64,000 bases of DNA from Lachnospiraceae bacterium (GCA_017626435.1 JAGAIR010000004.1:213036-277035), one strand, 5' to 3'; positions 24,501 through 32,392 are shown, numbered from the stretch's first letter. Numbers and translations: made by a program. The notes: a model not told the origin generated them from the sequence alone.

Positions 24501-26380
24501 ATACCATACTTGTACAAGGCACGAGACTGACCAATTAGACCAGATGAAAAATTGTTCATGACGGTACTCATATCCAAATTACGGAATGAGGACATATCCC
24601 CAGCAAGCATAGAAAGAGCCTTAGACGTGACAACAGACGCTTCACCAGTCATGCCCACGGAGTTCGTTACCTGTGCAATCCCAGCAGCATAATTAGTCAT
24701 CTGGGTAACATCAAGACCGAGATTCTTATTCTGGCTGTCTGTCAGAGTTCCATCATCATTCATCTGGAACCCAGTCATTTTATTCATAACCTCGGTCAAT
24801 CTGCCCTGGAACGACTTTCCGTACTCGTCAGCATTCTCATAACCGTACTTCTTGTAATCCTTTGACCATTCGCTAGCAATCTTCTCCATGGTGGTGTTGA
24901 AATAGTTGTATTCCTCAATATAGTTCATGGAAGATTCCACAGAATCCTTCAAAAAGTTTCCTACTCCCCTAAGAGATTGGAAACCTATGTACAATTTCAT
25001 TAGTTTGCCAATTAATCCATTAGTGGAACTTGACATAGAATGAAAGCGTGTTGTCAGATTCTTTATATTTGCTCCAAAAGAAACAACTCCACTTCCCGCC
25101 TTTTTTGTCACATTCCATATAGAACGGAACCCGTCAGTAATCTTACTTGCAACAGATTTCGATGTATTTCCGGTATCCACCAAAGAGGATTTATATTTTT
25201 TCAATTCTGCGGTTGATTTCTGTAGTTCTCTATATGTACTATCAAATTTAGGGTCACCAAAATTCAAGCCCTTTGACTGCAAATCCTTTAATTTTGCTTT
25301 TAATGCTTCGATATGATTGCCCAAAGAATCGGTCTTTTTAATTTCTTCATCAATCTCTGTCACAGGATGGTCCATGGCATATTTATATTCTTTTGCTTCC
25401 AGAGTCACCTTTCGGAGTTTTAGATAGACCTGTTCCCATTCATCAGACCCCATTCCTTTGCCGGATTGCTCCAAGCTTTTCAGACTTGCCTTTAGATTTT
25501 TGATTTCTTCTGTATAATTTCTGAAACCAGAATTTTCTCCAGATCCAATATGTACATCATTCAATGCATTCGTTAAAGACTTTTTCGCATCTTCTACAGA
25601 ATACTTTGCACTTTCAGGAATCCCTTTTAAAGTATTTTTTACTTTCTCTTCAAAATCCTTCATACCGGAATTTCCAGATGTTTCTACCGATGCATCATAT
25701 CTAAAGATAGGAATAGAAGAAATGTCCTGTTTTTGTGCTGAACGTACTTTTTCAATTTTATCTTCCAGCTCGGATAACTGATTCAACGTCTTTGAAATAT
25801 CAAATTGAAGATTCTTAAATGTTTTGCTTTCCGTGGAAGTTCCGCCAACAGTAAGTATTTTTTCCTCTTTTTCTGATAAGGAATCCAGATTTTTCCTAAG
25901 TCTGTCAGCCTCTCTCTCCAATTCTGCTAATGTCCCCTCAAAAGCCTTTCCCTTACCTGCATTCGCAAACTCATTAGACAAACCCTGGATTGCCTTTTGC
26001 ATATCCTGCACACCAGACGCATCAAATTTAAGACCGGATGATATTGCCTTTTTAGAGACAGATGAAGCCCTTTGCAGAGAATTAGCAGCCTTTTCCACCG
26101 ATTGGGCAGACTTATCCAAATTAGAAGAATTGACATTGGTCAATTTCTCAATATTTTTTGCCATTCTGGTGAAATCAGAAGTCTTGACTTGATTCAGCCC
26201 AGTGATAGCTTTAGAAAAATTCTGAATACTGGCAGCCATCTTGTTTAAATTCTCAATATTGATATCATTGATCGTAGAACGCAGTTGTACCATCTTTTGA
26301 ACCAGATTATCTAACTGTTGGTTGGCACTCCTCGCTGATGCGTCCACCTTTATACTCAAACTATCTACCGGAGCTGACAT
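21587..26380 (-). CDS. Tail tape measure protein
   Basis: About 1597 residues. It begins MSAPVDSLSIKVDASARSAN, with the usual N-terminal helical repeats (SFTRMAKNIEKLTNVNSSNL), long coiled coils, a GFRSIWNVTKKAGSGVVSFG segment and hydrophobic helices around the middle. From about residue 900 a ~110-residue unit recurs three times (GWQELGETITEGISGIADTL vs GWQTLGATISNSITGIANSI). The end has a glycine-rich GGIFGPGQLVMTREKGPELV tail-tip segment. It sets tail length and is ejected with DNA. GAGAGGTG precedes the ATG. The downstream gene should be Dit; here a cargo island intervenes. Confidence 0.95.
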   Translation of the reverse strand: MSAPVDSLSIKVDASARSANQQLDNLVQKMVQLRSTINDINIENLNKMAASIQNFSKAITGLNQVKTSDFTRMAKNIEKLTNVNSSNLDKSAQSVEKAANSLQRASSVSKKAISSGLKFDASGVQDMQKAIQGLSNEFANAGKGKAFEGTLAELEREADRLRKNLDSLSEKEEKILTVGGTSTESKTFKNLQFDISKTLNQLSELEDKIEKVRSAQKQDISSIPIFRYDASVETSGNSGMKDFEEKVKNTLKGIPESAKYSVEDAKKSLTNALNDVHIGSGENSGFRNYTEEIKNLKASLKSLEQSGKGMGSDEWEQVYLKLRKVTLEAKEYKYAMDHPVTEIDEEIKKTDSLGNHIEALKAKLKDLQSKGLNFGDPKFDSTYRELQKSTAELKKYKSSLVDTGNTSKSVASKITDGFRSIWNVTKKAGSGVVSFGANIKNLTTRFHSMSSSTNGLIGKLMKLYIGFQSLRGVGNFLKDSVESSMNYIEEYNYFNTTMEKIASEWSKDYKKYGYENADEYGKSFQGRLTEVMNKMTGFQMNDDGTLTDSQNKNLGLDVTQMTNYAAGIAQVTNSVGMTGEASVVTSKALSMLAGDMSSFRNLDMSTVMNNFSSGLIGQSRALYKYGIDITNATLATYAHEMGIKKDISAMTQNEKMQLRMIAILDQSKVAWGDLAKTINSPSNQLRLLQNNFKALSRTIGNMFLPIVAKVLPYVNGLVIAIRRLFEWTASMLGIKLDDVIGNSGGGYSDMFDGIEEDAGNASDAVDDTTDSVKKLAKQLMGFDELNVITTNQNSGKDKNESGDSAPIDLTSQLSSALADYEKVWNDAYENITSDAEKFANKLTKLFKDAWTSGDGSDIGSAIAKWLNKGLKWVNDNWSVADEKVQKIANILATAVNGFTYEFDWSGLGTALSNTLQTWLDGETTFFDNTDWTALGEGIATSLNSFIGDGKKGPIQSYFKNLGSKLRAAIEFAFGAITTFKFDNLGKAIGQGINDFLDKMGKVNPKTKKNGWQELGETITEGISGIADTLITALDTVHWEDVAQAIADFISSVDMGKIGWKLGKLVSSMATALYTLVSDKETWKKLGTKIGDGINSFFESMGEVNKKTGMTGWQTLGATISNSITGIANSITTALETVKWEDVGQAIADFIKEIKWGKITWDLVNLGNAAFDAICDAVAGITEKAPLETAVVALFAGLKLTGATTAISRAITKLLASKGLTLGQVAISLSLGLAAFKLADSDNVVKNMVLAPIAAFLAAHTFTGNVKVGLKVAIATVAIEGGWNFGKWIGELFTNEDMKEYQYSIKFSDLFSYSPSEWADGFKQWWNENDVLGALKDIVKDLLSGDFHFTIPFTDYELPSVNDIKSSITKLLLKVTVKAISIGIKLVKKGWKTLKGFVFGAIKALSAGIKLAKDGWKSLKNWVGANKTIQTGIELVKKGWRSLKDWLGDLTATLGIKVPKIKITYDAEGLAHKFWQLFGFEGTPKFNISYAANGGIFGPGQLVMTREKGPELVGTYGNKTAVMNNNQIVQSVSDGIFNVMAPVLTQVVNSVNALNSKIDSISGNGVDVEKYTEGDLLKVVRKEDSSYRKRTGKSAFAY

Positions 26381-26410
26381 ATCAAACACCTCTCATTTCT
26401 TTCATAACCT

Positions 26411-26446
26411 AAAAAAAGAGAGTGACCTTATTCAGAATCACTCTCC
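26411..26446 (-). terminator. Terminator before the tape measure gene
   Basis: GGAGAGTGA pairs with TCACTCTCT around a 12-base loop and is followed by TTTTTTT on the minus strand; it overlaps the last codons of the chaperone gene. It may lower expression of the tape measure relative to tube proteins. Confidence 0.7.
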
Positions 26447-27009
26447 TGCTCTTGCTGCTCACGCAGCCTTTGACGTTCTTCCCGTGCTTTTGCCCTCTTG
26501 TTTCTGCCCTCCATGATGGAAAGGCTCACAACAAATGCTTCTCTCGCACGCAAAATCTCCTCTTCTGTGTAATTTTCCTCATCTTCCTCTTCCGTATCAT
26601 CCAAATACCTATCTTTCCCCTGTTCCATTCCAAGAGGTTGCTCTGGATATTCTCCGCCAAAGCAGGCACCTACTGCCTGCATAATGTACACACCATTTCT
26701 CCATCGTGCATATTCTTCCATCTCTAACCGCTTCTGGTATGCCTCCTTGAATGGCTGTAGCTTCCGAGGATTCAGATGCCAGAACAATTCATATGGCACA
26801 CCATAAAGCAAAGCATTTGGCAGAAACTCTGTCCTTACTCGGCTGACGAAGGATTCTCTTTCTCTACTTCCTTCTCCGTTGCTGCTTTCTGCTTCTTGGT
26901 AGGCTGTTTCTTCTTTCGGTCTGTAGGCTGCTTCTTCGGCTCTTTGGTCTCTCCCACTACGCTGTTCATGTTCCCCAGAATGTCCTCCATTCCGGTCCGT
27001 TTGAAAAAA
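26428..27009 (-). CDS. Tail assembly chaperone, -1 frame extension (gpT-like)
   Basis: This frame has no convincing start of its own and overlaps the upstream gene by about 175 bases, the standard layout of the lambda G/GT pair. Its conserved-looking part is EFLPNALLYGVPYELFWHLN, PFKEAYQKRLEMEEYARWRN, YIMQAVGACFGG, which is the typical second domain; an acidic run and a basic helix end it. The linker just after the slip site is Glu/Arg-rich and unconstrained. The fused product loads the tape measure protein with tube subunits. Confidence 0.75.
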   Translation of the reverse strand, partial: FFQTDRNGGHSGEHEQRSGRDQRAEEAAYRPKEETAYQEAESSNGEGSRERESFVSRVRTEFLPNALLYGVPYELFWHLNPRKLQPFKEAYQKRLEMEEYARWRNGVYIMQAVGACFGGEYPEQPLGMEQGKDRYLDDTEEEDEENYTEEEILRAREAFVVSLSIMEGRNKRAKAREERQRLREQQEQESDSE

Positions 27010-27383
27010 CAATCTTCCTCCATCTGAATAGAAATGGCAGTCACCAAACCATAATATGAAGTTGCCATTGCATCCTCTGGATTCTCCTTACAGAATTGCT
27101 TATACAATCTCTTGGCATCCAAACGACTTGTAATCGTACCATCTCCATCTTCACCATGATTCTCCAGCAATCCGGCATAGAACATATCCATTGCCATGCG
27201 TGGCAAATCAGAAATTGTCATCAGAAAATCACGAATCTGCAATGCCTCCGACTTCGTCTCGTCAATCTTAGTCATCATAGCTCCACCGAAAATATCCGTC
27301 ATGGCATCCACGCACTTCTGATTCTCTGCTGCCTCAAAGGTATACTCCAACGTGTACTCTTTTTCACCTACTGTAAATTTCAT
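26835..27383 (-). CDS. Tail assembly chaperone, zero frame (gpG-like)
   Basis: 182 residues starting MKFTVGEKEYTLEYTFEAAE, the usual beginning of this Clostridia phage family, with a helical body (ETKSEALQIRDFLMTISDLP, AKRLYKQFCKENPEDAMATS) and a Lys/Gln/Thr-rich end. It lies between tail tube and tape measure genes, as expected. A TTTTTTC heptamer in the right register at 27009-27003 offers a -1 slip into the next frame. The ATG at 27383 follows AGGAGAG. Confidence 0.85.
   Translation of the reverse strand: MKFTVGEKEYTLEYTFEAAENQKCVDAMTDIFGGAMMTKIDETKSEALQIRDFLMTISDLPRMAMDMFYAGLLENHGEDGDGTITSRLDAKRLYKQFCKENPEDAMATSYYGLVTAISIQMEEDCFFKRTGMEDILGNMNSVVGETKEPKKQPTDRKKKQPTKKQKAATEKEVEKENPSSAE
27003..27009 (-). 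promoter_or_regulatory. Candidate -1 ribosomal frameshift site TTTTTTC
   Basis: In the zero frame the codons are TGT TTT TTC; slipping one base back gives TTT TTT CAA and enters the gpT-like frame directly. The heptamer has the X XXY YYZ form and lies at the 5' end of the overlap. Confidence 0.65.
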
Positions 27384-27406
27384 AATCAAATCTCTCCTCT
27401 CATTAA

Positions 27407-27431
27407 AACAGAGGGAGAAGCACTCTCCCTC
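27407..27431 (-). terminator. Terminator after tail tube gene
   Basis: GAGGGAGA-gtgct-TCTCCCTC followed by TGTTTTAA on the minus strand; probably a partial terminator giving more tube than chaperone. Confidence 0.65.
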
Positions 27432-27451
27432 AACATTCACTTTCTACTCGT

Positions 27452-27925
27452 TTATTCCATTGGCTCCAGTTCCCCATCCAGTCCTTTGTACTCATTAACA
27501 ACATTGGAAATCTGAATATCCAATTTGCTGTTTACTTCCAAGTCCGGCATAGGAATTTCGCCCGGTTCGAATATTACAAAATAAGAACCAAATCCAGGAA
27601 TATAAATGTCTGCCCATGTTGCTAAGCCATCATCCGCTGCCGCCTCTGACGCATCCAACAACTCATTCCAAGCCGCAACAAAATCCGTTGCAGAACCTTT
27701 CTTTGTACCATTGAAATTGAGGTTCCAGTCTCCACCCGTATCAGCAACACCAGCAATATATTTTTTAATTTTATCCTCAAAACAAGTGGTATCAATTTTT
27801 TCCTTTGTGACATTCAGCCCTGCAATCTTGCTACAACGCTTAATCCATTTGAAAGCGGTCGGCTTTGTTCCGGCAGTTGTCTCCACCGCCCAGCCAAATT
27901 TAACTCCTATCGTACTTAAGTCCAT
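27452..27925 (-). CDS. Major tail (tube) protein
   Basis: 157 residues: MDLSTIGVKFGWAVETTAGT, then CSKIAGLNVTKEKIDTTCFE and IAGVADTGGDWNLNFNGT. The opening with GWAVETTAGTKP and the DTTxFED...GDW core is characteristic of siphovirus tube proteins in Clostridia. The C-terminal part LEVNSKLDIQISNVVNEY closes the beta barrel. It polymerises into the tail tube. The ATG at 27925 follows a GGAGG-type site; the gene stands between the tail terminator and the chaperone genes. Confidence 0.88.
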   Translation of the reverse strand: MDLSTIGVKFGWAVETTAGTKPTAFKWIKRCSKIAGLNVTKEKIDTTCFEDKIKKYIAGVADTGGDWNLNFNGTKKGSATDFVAAWNELLDASEAAADDGLATWADIYIPGFGSYFVIFEPGEIPMPDLEVNSKLDIQISNVVNEYKGLDGELEPME

Positions 27926-27947
27926 TGTTCGTCCTCCTATCATTTTG

Positions 27948-27975
27948 CATAAAAATAAGAGCCTCTCGGCTCCCT
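27948..27975 (-). terminator. Terminator between tail terminator and tube genes
   Basis: GAGCC-gaga-GGCTC followed by TTATTTTTA on the minus strand; same hairpin type as at 11272. Confidence 0.7.
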
Positions 27976-28018
27976 GTTTGCGTGTTTCTATATGTAACCG
28001 GTACATTCCGGCAACAAT

Positions 28019-28420
28019 CTAATATAATTCATCCCCGCTACCGACAAGACGCCGAAAGCGTGCTATTGTGCGGAAATAACCATTGTTATCCTGATAAGGA
28101 CCAGCAATCAATTGATACCCCATGGACATCATTACATCACCTGCTGCATCCATTATCTTTCGTGCCTCTGTCTGTGAACCACCCGGCGATTCTGCCGAAT
28201 AGGACTGCAACTCTATCGTGGAATCAATATAACATTGATTATTCTGAAAGTCACTTCCCTTTGTCGGCTCTCCAAGCGAATTAACAAATAGACAAGGGAA
28301 ACTTGGTGGGCCGTCTGACACATCCTTAGAAGTCAAATACAGCTTCGGATAGGGTGCGTCTGCATCCGTCTTTAGTTTCTGTTGCAACCTCTTGGAAACA
28401 TCATTCCAAACACTACGCAT
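28019..28420 (-). CDS. Tail terminator / completion protein
   Basis: 133 residues starting MRSVWNDVSKRLQQKLKTDA, with PYPKLYLTSKDVSDGPPSFP and ELQSYSAESPGGSQTEARKI. The strand-helix-strand order and its place between the HK97 gp10-like protein and the tube gene fit the gpU-type tail terminator that caps the tube. The ATG at 28420 has GGGAGGTG 7 bases upstream and overlaps the end of the previous gene. Confidence 0.75.
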   Translation of the reverse strand: MRSVWNDVSKRLQQKLKTDADAPYPKLYLTSKDVSDGPPSFPCLFVNSLGEPTKGSDFQNNQCYIDSTIELQSYSAESPGGSQTEARKIMDAAGDVMMSMGYQLIAGPYQDNNGYFRTIARFRRLVGSGDELY

Positions 28421-28919
28421 CAGCAAACACCTCCCTTGCTACTGCCTCAATCCTTGACCGTAAATCCACGGCTGTCTGATACATGAATGGTCTGCTCGGC
28501 ATTCCCTTTGTCCAATGCCACTCACCATCCTTAAAATAATACCAGCCTAAGTCCCCATGCTGATTGAGATCATACTTCCAATTTGCAATACCCAGATTCG
28601 GATGCGGTTTATTCGCACCAACGATTCCCGTTCCGAATTCAACGAAAAAAGCCCATGGACAGTCTGTTACGACCATCCATGAGGCTCCGTCCGGAATATT
28701 TCCATTGTATTCTGATTTAATACTAGAGATCAACTCTCCGCTGTATATTGCATCATAATCTGCCACATTCACCCTTGCAATCTCTACACCGATATTCGCT
28801 AAACATTCGGCAAGAAGTTTGCATTTGTAGGTGATGTCGAATTGATAGGCTTGCAATTCTCGGATAGCGGCATCAATGCTTGAGGGGCTGTCGTATGTAA
28901 AATTGATTTGTTTTGGCAT
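28413..28919 (-). CDS. HK97 gp10-like head-tail joining protein
   Basis: 168 residues. The signature VTDCPWAFFVEFGTGIVGAN, then PSRPFMYQTAVDLRSRIEAV, is the defining stretch of HK97-gp10-like proteins (xxxxFVEFGTG ... PARPFM). N-terminal helices (AIRELQAYQFDITYKCKLLA) precede it. It joins the connector to the tail. Order relative to the terminator protein is the usual one. Confidence 0.9.
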   Translation of the reverse strand: MPKQINFTYDSPSSIDAAIRELQAYQFDITYKCKLLAECLANIGVEIARVNVADYDAIYSGELISSIKSEYNGNIPDGASWMVVTDCPWAFFVEFGTGIVGANKPHPNLGIANWKYDLNQHGDLGWYYFKDGEWHWTKGMPSRPFMYQTAVDLRSRIEAVAREVFADA

Positions 28920-29318
28920 TTATTTACTCCTTTTCGATATCTCATCGCAGATGACAGAGAGGAAATACATACTCTTTCGATATTCGTTCGTATTTATCAA
29001 TATAAAGCAGTAACACAATACTGAAAATATGAACAAAACAAATGCACCTACCATAATATTTGTACTTAAACCCATAATTGAAAAAGCACTTAATAATACA
29101 GCAATAACCGAAACCGCTAAAGTCATAAGGATTCGCAAAGAATCATCATATGCCATCCTTTGCTCTAAAACTCCTTTTGCATGAGATAACTGCTCAAGCC
29201 CATATAATTCGCAAATTTTATGGCATGAATAAAATAACTGATAATCCAATAATGAATTGTCCCTGAATGCCTTTTCCATTTCTTGCACTATAAAGCTTTC
29301 TTCGTGCAATGCTCCCAT
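28920..29318 (-). CDS. Two-pass membrane protein, moron in the head-tail module
   Basis: 132 residues starting MGALHEESFIVQEMEKAFRD. Two membrane segments follow (SLRILMTLAVSVIAVLLSAF and NIMVGAFVLFIFSVLCYCFI), then a short soluble end. It is unlike its structural neighbours and has its own TATAAT-like box (about 29340-29345, CGTATAAT on the minus strand) and AAGGGAG ribosome site. A phage-encoded inner membrane protein expressed outside the late programme may act in superinfection exclusion. No family recognised. Confidence 0.65.
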   Translation of the reverse strand: MGALHEESFIVQEMEKAFRDNSLLDYQLFYSCHKICELYGLEQLSHAKGVLEQRMAYDDSLRILMTLAVSVIAVLLSAFSIMGLSTNIMVGAFVLFIFSVLCYCFILINTNEYRKSMYFLSVICDEISKRSK

Positions 29319-29371
29319 TTTTATCACTCCCTTCATCGCCATTATACGACAAAAAGAGCGATTTTGGAAGA

Positions 29372-29839
29372 TTATTCCACTACAACCCAATCCTCTGCCA
29401 GCACATCCCCAATAGATGGAACCCACATAGAATGTGAACCATCTACCTGCTTAATCTGCAAATACGGATTACACTTGAATAAATCACCCTCGTTCATTCC
29501 CCATGCTTCTGTCGTCTGCTTGTTGCAAGGGATACCGTCTGGATATCCTTTCTGATATACCACAAACATTCCCTTGCCGTTCCAGCCCTCACGTGCAACC
29601 TTACAGCCTTTTTTCAGAAGCTCCAGTGCAATGCCAAAGGTCATACCTTTGCAATCTCGGTATGCGTCCTCAAACTGCTTCTTCGGTGACCAGCTTTCGT
29701 AACCATCCTGGTACTTTACCAGATATCCCTCATCATCCGGATTTTCGTCTGCCGGAATCGGCCAGCCACGATACTTGTTGTACTCGCCTCTGTCCATAGG
29801 CTTTGCCTCAATCATCTTTGTCCCAATAAATTTCTTCAT
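29372..29839 (-). CDS. DUF2829 (Tad2-like) protein with N-terminal extension
   Basis: 155 residues. From about residue 65 it follows DUF2829: MTFGIALELLKKGCKVAREG, WNGKGMFVVYQKGYPDG, then DGSHSMWVPSIGDVLAEDWV. DUF2829 is the domain of Tad2, a phage protein that sequesters the cyclic ADP-ribose-type signal of Thoeris defence. The N-terminal 60 residues (KMIEAKPMDRGEYNKYRGWP, ADENPDDEGYLVKYQDGYES) are a separate small domain common in phages. It is embedded between head-tail genes. Anti-defence activity is inferred from family only; many DUF2829 proteins are uncharacterised. Confidence 0.85.
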   Translation of the reverse strand: MKKFIGTKMIEAKPMDRGEYNKYRGWPIPADENPDDEGYLVKYQDGYESWSPKKQFEDAYRDCKGMTFGIALELLKKGCKVAREGWNGKGMFVVYQKGYPDGIPCNKQTTEAWGMNEGDLFKCNPYLQIKQVDGSHSMWVPSIGDVLAEDWVVVE

Positions 29840-29851
29840 GTTCTCTCTCCT

Positions 29852-30331
29852 TTACCAATCCTCTAAATCATCGTCTATGTTACCGCCACCAGAATTGTTT
29901 TCGGTAGTTCCGTCATCATCCGGGGGCTTATCCTCTGTGCTTTCCTGCGGCACATTCGCCTTTGTAATTCTCTTAATCGCAATCCGTATACCATCCAGTC
30001 CATCCAACGGTGCCGCTGCCACCTTATAATCTGCACTGCTTGGGTCTGCCGAGCCATCTTCCAGTAAGACAGGCTTGGTTTCATACCAAATCAGTGATGT
30101 TTCTGTAATCGGCAAGGACTTATTTACGGTAGAAATGATTCTGTCATAGGATATATCCTTACCAAAGGGAGAATCATCTGCATCTGATTTACCAGCCGAC
30201 AAACTCGCCCGAAACTCTACCGGTGCAGAATATTTCGCCACGGTGTCTAGCACATCAAAATCGGATTTATTCTCCTGCGTAACGTATAGCGAATAATACA
30301 TCTTTCGCTGATTTCTTCTTAAATCTCTCAT
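29852..30331 (-). CDS. Head-tail connector-type structural protein
   Basis: 159 residues starting MRDLRRNQRKMYYSLYVTQE; MYYSLY...DFDVLDTVAKYSA and PVEFRASLSAGKSDADDSPF are typical of the small head-closure or stopper proteins in this phage type, followed by DISYDRIISTVNKSLPITET. The C-terminus is Asp/Gly/Asn-rich and disordered. The ATG at 30331 follows AGGAGAG; upstream in-frame starts lack a site. It lies between the gp6-like connector and the DUF2829 gene. Confidence 0.7.
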   Translation of the reverse strand: MRDLRRNQRKMYYSLYVTQENKSDFDVLDTVAKYSAPVEFRASLSAGKSDADDSPFGKDISYDRIISTVNKSLPITETSLIWYETKPVLLEDGSADPSSADYKVAAAPLDGLDGIRIAIKRITKANVPQESTEDKPPDDDGTTENNSGGGNIDDDLEDW

Positions 30332-30437
30332 AACTTCTCTCCTCATAATTGGTATCACTCCCAGCCACCACCTTGATACCGCCCTGCCTGGCACAAGGAG
30401 AGATTCACAGGAACCGCCAGGCGTACCGCTTGATTCC

Positions 30438-30761
30438 CTATAACACTACATCCGCCACTGGTACTATATCATCCAGAAACTCACTATCTTTCATATAAGT
30501 CCTGCTGGTCCCACTATCAGAATGAGCAGTTTCGTTATCTGCGCCAATCTTGTTATAATAATGCATCAGCAACCCATCTACATTTTCCGAATATGTTTCC
30601 AGAGCTTCTTCCCTCTGGATATCAGTGCATCCGAAGGGGTAACGTGCTTTTATCACTCTGTTTTGTGCTTTTTCCAAATAGACAGAGATTACATCATCAT
30701 TCGATGTATCGTTGCTGTCTAGACCGCACAATATTCGATGCTTTGATGTAACCTCTACCAC
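30438..30761 (-). CDS. gp6-like head-tail connector (DNA packaging) protein
   Basis: 107 residues, GTG start. The helical layout with DDVISVYLEKAQNRVIKARY and YSENVDGLLMHYYNKIGADN, then TYMKDSEFLDDIVPVADVVL, follows the HK97 gp6 / QLRG-type adaptor that forms a ring under the portal. Position directly after the capsid gene supports the call. Confidence 0.82.
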   Translation of the reverse strand: MVEVTSKHRILCGLDSNDTSNDDVISVYLEKAQNRVIKARYPFGCTDIQREEALETYSENVDGLLMHYYNKIGADNETAHSDSGTSRTYMKDSEFLDDIVPVADVVL

Positions 30762-30764
30762 TTC

Positions 30765-30923
30765 TTATTTCTCCCCACTATCTGTCTTCTTACCTCTACC
30801 AGAAGCTGTCTCCTTCTGATCAGATTCTTCACTTACAATTTCATATCCTGCGCGGATAAATGGAGCCGCCTGCACCTTTGTGCCAACCTCAATTGTCTTT
30901 TTATCTTTCTTTAACTTAATCAT
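30765..30923 (-). CDS. Small head-module protein (52 aa)
   Basis: Frame from ATG at 30923: MIKLKKDKKTIEVGTKVQAA, PFIRAGYEIVSEESDQKETA, then a basic end. AGGAGG lies 8 bases upstream of this ATG; a nearer ATG two codons before is too close. It sits between capsid and connector genes where many Clostridia phages carry a small basic protein of this kind. Role unknown; perhaps capsid decoration or assembly. Confidence 0.65.
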   Translation of the reverse strand: MIKLKKDKKTIEVGTKVQAAPFIRAGYEIVSEESDQKETASGRGKKTDSGEK

Positions 30924-30936
30924 GCTCATTTCCTCC

Positions 30937-31761
30937 TTATGCACTCATATGTACACCAATCGCAGCAGCCTTTTCTTTTAAGACAAATGCGTCATAGCGT
31001 ACACGCCCCTCTACTAACCAACCGGAAATACCAGGGGCATCCGTATGAATTTTATACTCCTGCAGTTTAACCGGTGATGGCATTACAATAGCGTTTGTGA
31101 TGATAAAATCCACATTTGCCGGGAATCTCTTTGTAGGAGCTTTGATGCAAGGCACTCCATCAATATCGCCCACAATACCATTGATCGCGATCTGGGTAGC
31201 CATATCACCTTTCTTGGTGAAGGCTTCATCCAACTTAATCTTATTATGGAAAGCTGGCGTAACAAGGACAACCCTGCCCACCTGCGGAGCTTCGTTATCA
31301 TCCAAAATCTCCTGCACCGCAAGAAATTCCTCATATGCATTACTCTTGGTAACAGCAAGAGTTTTTATATTGGCTGCCGGAGCACCTGCCACCAGAGTAG
31401 AAATACGGTATGTATCAATCTCCGGAATAATAACCTCATTCAACTGACGACTCAATGCCTTACCTGCCTCCATGGTCATCATGGTATCGTCATAATTCTT
31501 ACGATCGATGGTAAATGTGAAAGAACGATCCCGTGCAACCGTCATTTCCTGTGCTTCATTGCCAAGTTCCTCCGGTGTGCCATAACGACTGGTGCCAGAC
31601 ATAGAATAATCGTTCATTGCAGATGTTGGAATAGAATATACATTAACTGTAGAAACTCCAATCCAATCGTACTCACTGTTCACCAATCCATTGGTAAGAG
31701 AACCGGTACTGAATCTCTCATCTACCGCAGTTGCATATTTACTAGCGTAATTCACTGACAT
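30937..31761 (-). CDS. Major capsid protein
   Basis: 274 residues starting MSVNYASKYATAVDERFSTG. Features match HK97-fold coat proteins of Clostridia phages: an N-terminal arm with YDWIGVSTVNVYSIPTSAMN, FTFTIDRKNYDDTMMTMEAG in the E-loop/spine part, VVLVTPAFHNKIKLDEAFTK, and a C-terminal strand ISGWLVEGRVRYDAFVLKEK. The gene is preceded by a scaffold and followed by connectors. It forms the icosahedral shell. Confidence 0.92.
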   Translation of the reverse strand: MSVNYASKYATAVDERFSTGSLTNGLVNSEYDWIGVSTVNVYSIPTSAMNDYSMSGTSRYGTPEELGNEAQEMTVARDRSFTFTIDRKNYDDTMMTMEAGKALSRQLNEVIIPEIDTYRISTLVAGAPAANIKTLAVTKSNAYEEFLAVQEILDDNEAPQVGRVVLVTPAFHNKIKLDEAFTKKGDMATQIAINGIVGDIDGVPCIKAPTKRFPANVDFIITNAIVMPSPVKLQEYKIHTDAPGISGWLVEGRVRYDAFVLKEKAAAIGVHMSA

Positions 31762-31786
31762 AATATCTACCTCTACTTTCTTCTAC

Positions 31787-32392
31787 TTATGCTCCAAATC
31801 CCTTGAGAAAGGCATCTACATCCTCTTCCTCGCCGTTTCCAGCCTGTGGATTTGGTCTTGATTTTGCCCATTCAGCTTCTTTCTGCCTTAACAATGCGGT
31901 CTGAAAATCCTGCTGAATCTTAAATAACTCTTCCGTATCACCGTCATACTGTGCATTTGCCGCCTTAGCTGCCAGTTCCTCGGAATAACCAAGTGCCAGA
32001 AAATTCTTCTCATACCTGGTAACTGTATTCTCTTTGAGTAGCTTCTGATAGGCTTCCTCCCGTTCCGCTTCCTTTTCTGCCTTTTCCTGCAAAGCAATTT
32101 CCTCCGCAGACTGTTTTTCTCTAAGCTGTTTCTTGTACTTTGCGGTATCACTGGCTGCCTTATCCATAGCCTTTTTCATCTTGGCAAGCTGCACCTTCAA
32201 GGCTGCATTCTCTTCTGCCAGATTAGGCGGTTCGGTATCGTCTGAATCATCACCAGGCTCTCCACCGCCATCATGCTCGTTTGATGTGTTATCCACTTCA
32301 TTTCCCGAAGCACTGCCTGTTGGCTCATCATCCGGCTCCGAAGCAAACAATTGCAAATTCATTCTTAACGGTTCAAAATTCTGCTTTCTCAT
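31787..32392 (-). CDS. Capsid scaffolding protein (DUF4355-like)
   Basis: 201 residues. N-terminal MRKQNFEPLRMNLQLFASEP, acidic low-complexity stretch, then a long charged coiled coil (EEIALQEKAEKEAEREEAYQ) and FLALGYSEELAAKAANAQYD, with a C-terminal DVDAFLKGFGA peptide. This is the standard architecture of DUF4355-type scaffolds; the C-terminal helix binds coat subunits. Located just upstream of the capsid gene. Confidence 0.88.
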   Translation of the reverse strand: MRKQNFEPLRMNLQLFASEPDDEPTGSASGNEVDNTSNEHDGGGEPGDDSDDTEPPNLAEENAALKVQLAKMKKAMDKAASDTAKYKKQLREKQSAEEIALQEKAEKEAEREEAYQKLLKENTVTRYEKNFLALGYSEELAAKAANAQYDGDTEELFKIQQDFQTALLRQKEAEWAKSRPNPQAGNGEEEDVDAFLKGFGA

